Of a DNA stretch of 7,049 nucleotides, positions 1 through 6,510 are shown piece after piece; position 1 is the first letter of the stretch, and each line of letters begins with the position of its first letter. Under the pieces are notes generated by a model. The model saw only the letters and a program-made list of their open reading frames with translations, was not told the origin of the DNA and made no database searches. The position numbers and the translations under genes were made by a program. Source of the DNA: Aquiluna sp. (GTDB lineage: Bacteria > Actinomycetota > Actinomycetes > Actinomycetales > Microbacteriaceae); NCBI GenBank assembly GCA_023260495.1, contig JALQVB010000050.1, positions 1 to 7,049 on the forward strand, in the 5' to 3' direction.

Positions 1-1
1 C

Positions 2-322
2 GCAGCGACCCTGCTCGTAATGTTGCTCGCCGGCATCTCGGTCAGTTCTACGGTCCTGGCTTTTGGGCTGCAGTTTGCCCGTCAGGAGGTCAGACTGCAG
101 GGTATCGCCGATAATGCCGCCTTGGTGGCAGCCGATACATTGAGTGGTGTGGTCGCTGGCTATCCCTGTGAAAATGCCGAGGAAACAGTAAGCAGAAATG
201 GCGCCAATCTGATCTCATGTCGTATTGTCAGTTCGGTTGCCAGCGTTAGGGTTGGACTTAAGCACCCCTTGGGAGATAGTTTCAAGGAGGCCTCTGCCGA
301 GGCCGACGGTGGTCAGTATTAG
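2..322 (+). CDS. TadE-like pilus-locus protein, C-terminal part (5' end outside window)
   Basis: The reading frame is open from base 2 to a TAG stop and shows 106 residues. It starts inside a hydrophobic segment (AATLLVMLLAGISVSS) followed by a RQEVRLQGIADNAALVAAD stretch, then a PCE...NGANLISC block with two cysteines and a short tail. This pattern of one N-terminal helix, an 'ADxAALxAA' motif and a Cys-x(n)-NGA-x-L-x-x-C block matches the actinobacterial TadE-like family typified by Mycobacterium Rv3654c, found at the end of tad/flp pilus secretion loci. Such proteins are thought to be minor pilins or pilus assembly components anchored in the membrane; the exact role is not established. An ATG at base 20 would cut the hydrophobic helix, so I think the true start is upstream of the window, probably by a dozen or so codons. 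The gene ends 8 nt before topA. Confidence 0.72.
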   Translation, partial: AATLLVMLLAGISVSSTVLAFGLQFARQEVRLQGIADNAALVAADTLSGVVAGYPCENAEETVSRNGANLISCRIVSSVASVRVGLKHPLGDSFKEASAEADGGQY

Positions 323-325
323 GAG
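321..325 (+). promoter_or_regulatory. Ribosome binding site of topA
   Basis: AGGAG lies 5 nt upstream of the TTG start of topA and overlaps the last two bases of the upstream TAG stop. It supports the TTG as the true initiator and suggests that topA translation is linked to termination on the TadE-like gene. Confidence 0.75.
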
Positions 326-330
326 CAGTA

Positions 331-2898
331 TTGGGCAAAAAGCTCGTGATTGTTGAGTCGCCAGCCAAGGCGAAGACAATCTCTAAGTACCTCGGGTCAG
401 ACTTTGAGGTACTTGCCTCCGTTGGCCATATCCGCGATTTGGCGGACCCCAAGGAGATTCCTGCGGAGAAAAAGAAGGCCAGCGCCTCGCTAGCCAAGTT
501 CTCCATTGAGGTTGAAAACGACTTCGAACCCTACTACTCGATTTCGCCAGGTAAGGCCAAGACCGTAAGCGAGCTCAAGAGTGCGCTCAAGGGCTGCGAT
601 GAGCTCTATCTTGCAACCGATGAGGACCGGGAGGGCGAAGCAATTGCCTGGCACCTGCTGGAGGTCTTGAAGCCAAAGGTTCCCGTGCGACGAATGGTAT
701 TCAACGAGATCACCAAGGACGCGATTCAGGAGGCGGCCAACAATACCCGCGAACTAAATGACAATCTGGTCGAGGCTCAAGAGACCAGACGAGTCGTGGA
801 CCGGTTGGTTGGATATGAAATTTCCCCGGTGCTGTGGCGCAAGATTAACCGAGGGCTTTCGGCCGGAAGGGTGCAGTCTCCCGCCATGCGCCTCATCGTC
901 GAGCGTGAGCGCGAGCGTATGGCTTTCGTTTCTGCCGGTTACTCCTCAATCACCGCTCAGCTTGCAAAAGACGGGATTGACTTTGAGGCCAAGTTGCTTT
1001 CGATCGGCGGCAAGCGAATTGCAACATCAAAGAGTTTCAGCGAGTCCGGTGAGCTAATCCAGGACGTGCTGGTGGTTGAGCCGGAGAGGGCAGAGCAGCT
1101 AGCTAAGTCGCTAACCGGAGAGCAGCTAACGGTGCTTTCGGTCGAGGCAAAGCCTTCAACCCGCCGTCCCTACGCACCTTTCACCACATCAACCCTGCAG
1201 CAGGAGGGCTCGCGGCGACTGGGTCTGAGTGCAAAGCAGACCATGGATCTGGCTCAGCAGCTCTACCAAGAGGGTCACATCACCTACATGCGAACAGACT
1301 CGCCAGCGCTTTCCCAGCAGGCAATCACTGCAGCGCGAGCTCAGGCAACGCAGCTATTTGGCGCCGACAGCGTGTCTGACTCACCTCGCATCTACGGAGC
1401 CAAGTCCAAAAATGCCCAAGAGGCACACGAGGCAATTAGGCCTTCGGGAGAGAGCTTTAGGCACCCGGACGAGCTGCGCGGTTCGCTTGGCGGGAAGGCT
1501 ATTGCGCTATACGAGCTAATCTGGCGCCGCACGGTTGCCTCGCAGATGGCGGACGCCAAGCTCTCAACTACCACCGTAAAGTTCGCAGCCGAGGCTGCTG
1601 GCGAGCAGCTGGAGCTCAGCGCCAGTGGCACGGTTGTTAGCTTCAAGGGATTCTTGGCCGTCTACGACGAGACCCGAGAAGATGATGATGCCGAACAAGC
1701 CAAGCTTCCGGGTCTTGCCGAAGGTGAAAAGCTGCCGGCCCAGGAAGTCATCGCCAAGAGCCACCAGACCCAGCCTCCGGCTAGGTACACCGAGGCATCG
1801 CTAGTCAAGGCTCTTGAGGAAAAGGGGATTGGACGCCCATCTACCTACGCGGCAATTATTTCCACCATCATCTCCAAGGGCTACGTGGTGAAGCGAGGCA
1901 ATGCCCTGGTTCCTGAGTGGATCTCATTCACGGTGACCAGATTCTTGGAGGAGAACTTTGGAAATCTCGTGGATTACGAGTTCACGGCAAAGATGGAATC
2001 GGACCTAGACCGAATTGCTCTTGGGGAGTTGGACCGCTCTAGCTGGCTAGGCCAGTTCTACTTCGGTGATGATGGTTTGAAATCGCTGGTTGAGTCGCTA
2101 GGCGATTCCGATCCAAGACTCATCAACACCTTTGAAATCGGCGACGGCATCGCCCTGCGGACCGGAAAATACGGCCCTTACATCGAGGTGGAAGAAGAGG
2201 GCGAACGTCGGATCGTAAATATCCCTGAGGGGCTAACCCCGGATCAGCTCACGCACGAAAAGGCGGTTGAGCTAATCAACACCCCGCCTGTTGAAGACAG
2301 AATCTTGGGGCAAGACCCGGAGACCGGACACGACATAATCGTCAAGGACGGGCGCTACGGACCGTATGTTCAGGTAGTGGATGGCAGTGCTAAGCCAAAG
2401 ACCGCGAGCCTGTTTAAGTCAATGAGTCCGGCCACAGTCAGCTTTGAAGAGGCCGTAAAGCTGCTTTCGTTGCCACGCGTAATCGGCGAAGATCCTGAGA
2501 GCGGACAGGTGATTAGTGCCCAAAATGGAAAGTACGGGCCATATCTGAAAAAGGGTGTGGATTCCAGGTCACTCAGTTCCGAGGAGCAAATCTTTGAGAT
2601 CAGCCTCGAAGAGGCCATCGAGATCTACAAGCAGCCAAAGTACGGCGCTCGCCGCACCGCAGCAACTCCACTAAGAGAATTTGGCGAAGACCCAGCTTCT
2701 GGCTTGAACGTTGTGGCAAAGACCGGCCAGTTCGGTGACTACGTGACCGACGGAGTAATAAATGCCACCATCCCAAAGGATGAGCCGCTCGACGAGCTTT
2801 CTAACGATCGCGCCTTTGAACTGCTGGCCATTCGCCGTGAGAAACTTGGAGTGGAGCCAGGCGAGAAGCCAAAGACAGCATCCAAGAAAAGGCGCTGA
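331..2898 (+). CDS. topA: DNA topoisomerase I (type IA), actinobacterial form
   Basis: This enzyme relaxes negatively supercoiled DNA by cutting and rejoining one strand through a 5'-phosphotyrosine. The 855-residue protein begins with the family-typical MGKKLVIVESPAKAKTI; the start is TTG, backed by AGGAG 5 nt upstream. The TOPRIM domain shows Glu9 and the acidic triad D97-x-D99-x-E101 in TDEDREGE. The catalytic tyrosine is Tyr319 in ITYMRTDS. The GIGRPSTYA motif lies at about 499-507. The C-terminal third carries four repeats built around G-(K/R/Q)-(Y/F)-G-(P/D)-Y at about 612-617, 674-679, 733-738 and 799-804, then a basic tail ending KTASKKRR. No zinc ribbon is present; the only cysteine I see is Cys89. 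This fits actinobacterial TopA, which replaces zinc fingers with such repeats and a basic tail. The length is somewhat short of the roughly 930 residues of mycobacterial TopA. The stop overlaps the tmk start by one base. Confidence 0.97.
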   Translation: MGKKLVIVESPAKAKTISKYLGSDFEVLASVGHIRDLADPKEIPAEKKKASASLAKFSIEVENDFEPYYSISPGKAKTVSELKSALKGCDELYLATDEDREGEAIAWHLLEVLKPKVPVRRMVFNEITKDAIQEAANNTRELNDNLVEAQETRRVVDRLVGYEISPVLWRKINRGLSAGRVQSPAMRLIVERERERMAFVSAGYSSITAQLAKDGIDFEAKLLSIGGKRIATSKSFSESGELIQDVLVVEPERAEQLAKSLTGEQLTVLSVEAKPSTRRPYAPFTTSTLQQEGSRRLGLSAKQTMDLAQQLYQEGHITYMRTDSPALSQQAITAARAQATQLFGADSVSDSPRIYGAKSKNAQEAHEAIRPSGESFRHPDELRGSLGGKAIALYELIWRRTVASQMADAKLSTTTVKFAAEAAGEQLELSASGTVVSFKGFLAVYDETREDDDAEQAKLPGLAEGEKLPAQEVIAKSHQTQPPARYTEASLVKALEEKGIGRPSTYAAIISTIISKGYVVKRGNALVPEWISFTVTRFLEENFGNLVDYEFTAKMESDLDRIALGELDRSSWLGQFYFGDDGLKSLVESLGDSDPRLINTFEIGDGIALRTGKYGPYIEVEEEGERRIVNIPEGLTPDQLTHEKAVELINTPPVEDRILGQDPETGHDIIVKDGRYGPYVQVVDGSAKPKTASLFKSMSPATVSFEEAVKLLSLPRVIGEDPESGQVISAQNGKYGPYLKKGVDSRSLSSEEQIFEISLEEAIEIYKQPKYGARRTAATPLREFGEDPASGLNVVAKTGQFGDYVTDGVINATIPKDEPLDELSNDRAFELLAIRREKLGVEPGEKPKTASKKRR

Positions 2899-3503
2899 TG
2901 TTCATAACCTTCGAGGGCATCGATGGAGTGGGTAAGTCCACCCAGCTAGACCTGCTGGAAAAATACTTGGAAGCTAAGGGACACGAAGTTGTCCGCACCC
3001 TAGAGCCCGGTGGCACCGATCTGGGTCAGGAAATTCGCCATCTGCTACTGCACCGCAAGGGCGAGGTCGCACCCAGAAGCGAAGCTCTCCTGTATGCAGC
3101 CGACCGAGCTCACCATGTTGCCACCTTGATTCGACCTGCGCTGGCAGCTGGAAAGGTTGTGCTGTCGGATCGCTACTTCGATTCCTCGGTTGCCTATCAG
3201 GGTGCAGCCAGGGAGCTAGATGTGGCCGAGGTTCGCGGCATCTCTCTTTGGGCGGTTGGCAACCTCGTTCCAGATCTGACCGTGCTACTTGATTTGCCAG
3301 CCAATGAGGCGATGGCTCGGAGAAGCTCCAAGGGCACCGAGCCGGACAGGCTCGAGCGGGAACAGGTGGAATTTTTTGAAAGGGCTAGGGACGAGTATCT
3401 GAAGATGAGCTCGGAAGAGCGTTTCTTGGTCATCGACGCATCGCAGTCCCCAGAGCAGATTCATCAGGCTGTGCTAGACCGGCTGGCCCAGATGGAGCTC
3501 TAG
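2898..3503 (+). CDS. tmk: Thymidylate kinase (dTMP kinase)
   Basis: This cytoplasmic enzyme phosphorylates dTMP to dTDP with ATP, a required step to dTTP for DNA synthesis. The 201-residue length is typical. The P-loop is GIDGVGKST at residues 7-15, the LEPGGT substrate-binding motif is at 35-40, the DRY motif is at 91-93 followed by SSVAYQG, and a lid region with basic residues (RRSSKGTEPDRLERE) is at about 141-155. The P-loop lacks the arginine seen in the human enzyme while the lid is basic, so this resembles the E. coli-type class. The ATG overlaps the topA TGA as TGATG, and only a weak purine run (AAAAGG, 2887-2892) precedes it. Translation is therefore probably coupled to topA. The stop overlaps the holB GTG as TAGTG. 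Confidence 0.96.
   Translation: MFITFEGIDGVGKSTQLDLLEKYLEAKGHEVVRTLEPGGTDLGQEIRHLLLHRKGEVAPRSEALLYAADRAHHVATLIRPALAAGKVVLSDRYFDSSVAYQGAARELDVAEVRGISLWAVGNLVPDLTVLLDLPANEAMARRSSKGTEPDRLEREQVEFFERARDEYLKMSSEERFLVIDASQSPEQIHQAVLDRLAQMEL
3494..3497 (+). promoter_or_regulatory. Ribosome binding site of holB
   Basis: GGAG lies within the last codons of tmk, 5 nt before the GTG at 3503. It supports that GTG as the start and fits translational coupling across the TAGTG junction. Confidence 0.6.
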
Positions 3504-4654
3504 TGAGCGTCTGGGATGAACTGCTAGGCCAGCCCGAGGCGATTGAGCAGCTTTCCAAAATAGTTTCAGGCAAGGATGACGGGTTCCAACACAGCTGGCT
3601 TTTTACCGGCCCGGCTGGCTCTGGTAGGTCAACGCTCGCCCGTTCCTTTGCCGCCGCGCTGCAGTGTGAAGATGATGGCTGTGGCAGCTGTCAAAGCTGC
3701 CAGCTTGTTACCTCCGGTGCGCACCCAGATGTCCGGCTGCTGGCAACCGACCGGGTGATTATTTCAATTGAGGAAGTTCGCAGCTTGGTGCAATTCGCCG
3801 AGATGTCCTCTTCGGTTGGCGCGTATCGAGTGGTAATCATTGAAGATGCCGACCGAATGGCCGAGCGCACCTCAAACGTGCTGCTGAAGGCGCTCGAGGA
3901 GCCACAAGAAAAGACCGTTTGGATTCTTTGCGCGCCCTCGGCGGCAGATCTGCTTCCTACCATTCGCTCGCGAACCAGAAACATAAGCTTGCGATTGCCG
4001 ACCAATGAGGAGGTTGCCAGGCTGCTCATTCAGCGCGATGGCGTCGACCAGGAGCTGGCGCGCTCGAGTGCCCGTCAGGCGCAGCAGCACGTTGGAATGG
4101 CAAGAAGGCTCGCGCTAAGCGCCGAAGCTAGATCCCGCAGAAACGAAACTTTGCGAGAGCTTTCTTCAATCAGCAACCTAAGTGGCGCAATGTTGGCAGC
4201 TGAACGGCTGTTGGCGGTGGCCAAGAAGGACGCCGAGGCCATCTCGAGTGAAAAGGATGAAGCGGAGAAGGCGGGTCTTATGAGGGCGTTCGGACTTTCA
4301 GCCGATGACAAGATCCCGCCAGCGATTCGGAAAGAGTTCAAGGAGCTGGAAGAAAACCAAAAGCGTCGAAGCACCAGGGCGCTGCGGGATGGCATTGATC
4401 GGGTTTTCACCGATGCCGAGTCCTACTTCCGAGATGTGCTCAGCATGCAGCTTGGCACCGGTGCAGAGCTTGTCAACCAGGAGCTGAAGTCAGAAATTGT
4501 CACCCGAGCAAGCCAAACTAGTGCCCAGCAAAGCGTCGATATTCTCGATGCCATCAAGGTGGCGAGAAATCGAATCGATTCCAATGTTCGGGATCTGCTC
4601 GTCTTAGAGGCGCTTTGCACGAGGTTGATCTTTAGGAGTGAAGTTGCGGCTTAG
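3503..4654 (+). CDS. holB: DNA polymerase III subunit delta prime (clamp loader)
   Basis: Delta prime is a AAA+ family subunit of the clamp loader that places the sliding clamp on primed DNA. The 383-residue protein opens with VWDELLGQPEAIEQL, followed by a P-loop-like GPAGSGRST at 36-44. A four-cysteine zinc-binding module follows (C55, C60, C63, C66, in the GCGSCQSC region), then a Walker B-like VIIEDADR at 111-118, LLKALEEP at about 127-134 and the IRSRTR motif at 154-159. The P-loop has Arg42 where active ATPases have Lys, as expected for a subunit that does not itself drive ATP hydrolysis. The usual SRC motif reads SRT here, but its arginine (Arg157) is kept. Residues about 205-375 form a less conserved, charged C-terminal region with a lysine/glutamate-rich stretch at about 240-290. 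The ring-forming collar domain is expected there. dnaX-encoded tau/gamma is the nearest alternative, but the GSGRS loop, length and tmk linkage favour holB. Confidence 0.93.
   Translation: MSVWDELLGQPEAIEQLSKIVSGKDDGFQHSWLFTGPAGSGRSTLARSFAAALQCEDDGCGSCQSCQLVTSGAHPDVRLLATDRVIISIEEVRSLVQFAEMSSSVGAYRVVIIEDADRMAERTSNVLLKALEEPQEKTVWILCAPSAADLLPTIRSRTRNISLRLPTNEEVARLLIQRDGVDQELARSSARQAQQHVGMARRLALSAEARSRRNETLRELSSISNLSGAMLAAERLLAVAKKDAEAISSEKDEAEKAGLMRAFGLSADDKIPPAIRKEFKELEENQKRRSTRALRDGIDRVFTDAESYFRDVLSMQLGTGAELVNQELKSEIVTRASQTSAQQSVDILDAIKVARNRIDSNVRDLLVLEALCTRLIFRSEVAA
4634..4638 (+). promoter_or_regulatory. Ribosome binding site of the hydrolase lipoprotein gene
   Basis: AGGAG sits inside the end of holB and 5 nt before a TTG at 4644, the same layout as at topA. 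A GTG at 4638 uses the last base of this motif, so it cannot be served by it. The site therefore decides in favour of the TTG start. Confidence 0.65.
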
Positions 4655-6104
4655 AGCTCTAGCGCTGGTGGCGACCCTGCTGCTGGCTGGTTGCGCGAGC
4701 GTTGAACCAGAGCCGACCTTGGCTCCAAACAGCAATCCCAGCGATCAAGACTTGGTTTGGGTGCCCTGCGATGACACCTTTGAATGCGCCAAAATCGCAG
4801 CACCGATTGACTGGACCAGCGATACCGGTGAGTTTCTGAACATCAAGCTGATGCGCAGCGCGGGAACGGCGGAGCTGGAACCAATCTTGATAAACCCCGG
4901 CGGCCCTGGCTCGTCCGCAGTTGGCTGGATGCGCAGTAATTTCGACGGCATCGGGTCGGATTGGCTTAGGGGGAACTTCCAGGTAATCGCATTTGATCCC
5001 CGAGGTGTAGGTGAGTCCACGGCTGTCGTCTGTACTGATGAGGAGTTGAAGGACGAGGTCTACTACGGCATCTCTGAATTTGAGTTTGGCTCGGAAGAAG
5101 ACATTGCATATTCCGAGCAGGCGCTTGCTGCCTTTGCGGCCAGCTGCCAGCAAACTGGGCCAAACCTTGGTTATTTCAACACCCAGCAGACCGCTCGGGA
5201 CATGGACCTGATTCGCCAGCTGCTCGGCATGGACCAGCTGAACTACATCGGCTTCAGCTATGGCACCGAGCTTGGGGCTGTTTACACTGCACTGTTTCCT
5301 GACCGAGTCGGCAAGTTCGTGCTCGATGGGGCAATTGACCCAACCATGGATTCCAGCACCTCGCTGCTTGGTCAGGTCACCGGCTTCGACAAGGCGCTGC
5401 GTGCCTATTTGGCTGACTGCCTGAACCAGTCTTTCTGCCCATTTAGCGGTGACGTGGAATCTGCCATGGCGCAGATTTCTGGTTTCATGCAGGCTAGGGA
5501 GGTCAAACCCCTTCCCACCGACGGTGACCGTGAATTGGGTATTTCGGCAACTCTGGCCGGAATCATCGTGACGCTGTACTCCCAGGACTCCTGGGTTTAC
5601 CTCACCCAAGCCTTTTCCGATGCCTTTACCGGCGATGGCACTTTGATGCTTTGGCTGGCAGATTTCTACAACGACCGCGATCCAGATGGCGGCTACGTCT
5701 CAAACATCAACGAGGCGAACTATGCAATCAATTGCGCCGACGGTGCGATTCAAGAGGACGGGCCAGATCTCGAGGCAGAAATCCTTGAGGCCAGCGTTGT
5801 ATTCGGTAAGTATTTTGCCTACCCAATAGATTCCTGCATTGGCTGGCCCGAGGGTCTAGGCATGCAGGAGCTGGATTTTTCACAACCACTGAGCAACGGG
5901 CCGCTGGTGATTGGCACAACTGGCGATCCAGCAACACCGTATGAGCAGGCTGTGACCCTCTCGGAGCTGCTTGATGGAGCCAAGCTGCTGACCCTGCGGG
6001 GTGAAGGTCACACCGCCTACGGCACCAGCAGCTGTATTGATTCCCTAGTTGATGCCTACCTCGAGGGCACCGATTTGGGTGAGGGTAGCCTGAGCTGCTT
6101 CTAG
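4644..6104 (+). CDS. Secreted alpha/beta hydrolase lipoprotein, TAP/Hip1 (SlpD/E-like) peptidase family
   Basis: From the TTG start this is 486 residues; a GTG six bases upstream (4638) would add two residues but lacks a properly spaced ribosome binding site. The N-terminus RLRALALVATLLLAGC is a lipoprotein signal peptide with Cys17 in the LAGC lipobox, so the mature protein should be anchored on the outer face of the membrane. A polar linker (about 18-36) precedes the catalytic domain. The oxyanion-region motif NPGGPGS is at 84-90. The nucleophile is Ser205 in GFSYG, with Asp428 in TTGDPATP and His456 in GEGHTAYG completing a Ser-Asp-His triad. The C-terminal part matches the TAP-like domain of Streptomyces tripeptidyl aminopeptidases and mycobacterial Hip1 (CaeA). 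Substrate is not predictable; an exported peptidase or esterase is likely. The mature part has ten cysteines, possibly five disulfides. The start overlaps holB by 11 nt, so the gene is probably in the same transcript. Confidence 0.9.
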   Translation: MRLRALALVATLLLAGCASVEPEPTLAPNSNPSDQDLVWVPCDDTFECAKIAAPIDWTSDTGEFLNIKLMRSAGTAELEPILINPGGPGSSAVGWMRSNFDGIGSDWLRGNFQVIAFDPRGVGESTAVVCTDEELKDEVYYGISEFEFGSEEDIAYSEQALAAFAASCQQTGPNLGYFNTQQTARDMDLIRQLLGMDQLNYIGFSYGTELGAVYTALFPDRVGKFVLDGAIDPTMDSSTSLLGQVTGFDKALRAYLADCLNQSFCPFSGDVESAMAQISGFMQAREVKPLPTDGDRELGISATLAGIIVTLYSQDSWVYLTQAFSDAFTGDGTLMLWLADFYNDRDPDGGYVSNINEANYAINCADGAIQEDGPDLEAEILEASVVFGKYFAYPIDSCIGWPEGLGMQELDFSQPLSNGPLVIGTTGDPATPYEQAVTLSELLDGAKLLTLRGEGHTAYGTSSCIDSLVDAYLEGTDLGEGSLSCF

Positions 6105-6469
6105 GCGTAAAGCGCGACCAAAATTGCTGCAAAGATAGCCACAAAAATGGCTGGGGTCACATATTTCACAACCTCTAGCCAAGGTCGGAAGCTAATTACC
6201 CTGCTGCGCAGCGCAGAGCTACCAGGCAGGGTCTTCAGGTCATCAATGACCGCCTGCGCCTGGGCAGCTGCCGAGTACTCGGCTAGTGCGCCAAGGATTC
6301 CCGAAGCCAGCAGAATGAGCGCAAAGGCATGCACAACAAAGTCACTTGACTGCGCGATCGTCGGAGTTGCGATGGCGGCAAATGCCAGCAGGCCTGTTGG
6401 TGCCAGCTGCGCAAGTATCACGTGCAGACGATTTCTCTGAAACTCTTGGATTAGTTCGGCTTCGCTCAT
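6101..6469 (-). CDS. Small integral membrane protein of unknown function (three predicted helices)
   Basis: I do not recognise this 122-residue protein. Its N-terminus is polar (MSEAELIQEFQRNR). Three hydrophobic stretches follow at about 16-37, 44-66 and 100-121. Between the second and third is a loop of about 30 residues with EYSAAAQAQAVIDDLKTLPG and several arginines. The protein ends within the last helix (ILVALYA). The loop arginines suggest a cytoplasmic loop. The ATG is preceded by AGGGAG at 5 nt, which makes the frame convincing despite a 97-residue plus-strand frame opposite. Its TAG stop lies in the same CTAG as the stop of the convergent hydrolase gene, a 4-nt overlap. The start is 41 bp from the divergent DUF2236 gene, so a shared control region is possible. 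A small transporter subunit is conceivable, but nothing in the sequence shows it. Confidence 0.7.
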   Translation of the reverse strand: MSEAELIQEFQRNRLHVILAQLAPTGLLAFAAIATPTIAQSSDFVVHAFALILLASGILGALAEYSAAAQAQAVIDDLKTLPGSSALRSRVISFRPWLEVVKYVTPAIFVAIFAAILVALYA

Positions 6470-6474
6470 TGTTG

Positions 6475-6480
6475 CTCCCT
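6475..6480 (-). promoter_or_regulatory. Ribosome binding site of the small membrane protein gene
   Basis: On the minus strand AGGGAG is followed by a 5-nt spacer and ATG. It is a strong match to the anti-Shine-Dalgarno sequence and is the main evidence that the minus-strand frame is a real gene. Confidence 0.7.
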
Positions 6481-6481
6481 G

Positions 6482-6492
6482 TTAGTTACTAA
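6482..6492. promoter_or_regulatory. Inverted repeat in the divergent intergenic gap, possible operator
   Basis: TTAGT-T-ACTAA is a perfect 5-bp inverted repeat with a one-base centre, placed in the 41-bp gap (6470-6510) between the divergent starts. The gap is AT-richer than the flanking genes and must hold or adjoin any promoters for both. No convincing -35/-10 pair is visible on either strand. A dimeric regulator site is possible, but arms this short can arise by chance in AT-rich sequence. Confidence 0.25.
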
Positions 6493-6510
6493 ACCAAGGT
6501 TAGGCAATAA

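Noticed and set aside
1678..1690. GAT triplet run in topA as a repeat element
   Set aside because: It is only three or four triplets encoding an acidic linker (EDDDAE) and has no sign of being a mobile or regulatory repeat.
4659..5609. A 316-codon minus-strand open frame opposite the hydrolase gene
   Set aside because: The plus strand holds a complete lipoprotein hydrolase with signal peptide and catalytic triad. The antisense translation has no recognisable motif or believable composition, and its length follows from the codon pattern of the plus-strand gene.
6088..6106. GCCT...AGGC near the hydrolase stop as a terminator hairpin
   Set aside because: The arms are only 4 bp with an 11-nt loop and no T-run follows on either strand, so it does not look like an intrinsic terminator.
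6147..6440. A 97-codon plus-strand open frame opposite the small membrane protein
   Set aside because: The minus-strand frame has a strong, well-spaced ribosome binding site and clean hydrophobic helices; the plus-strand product has neither.
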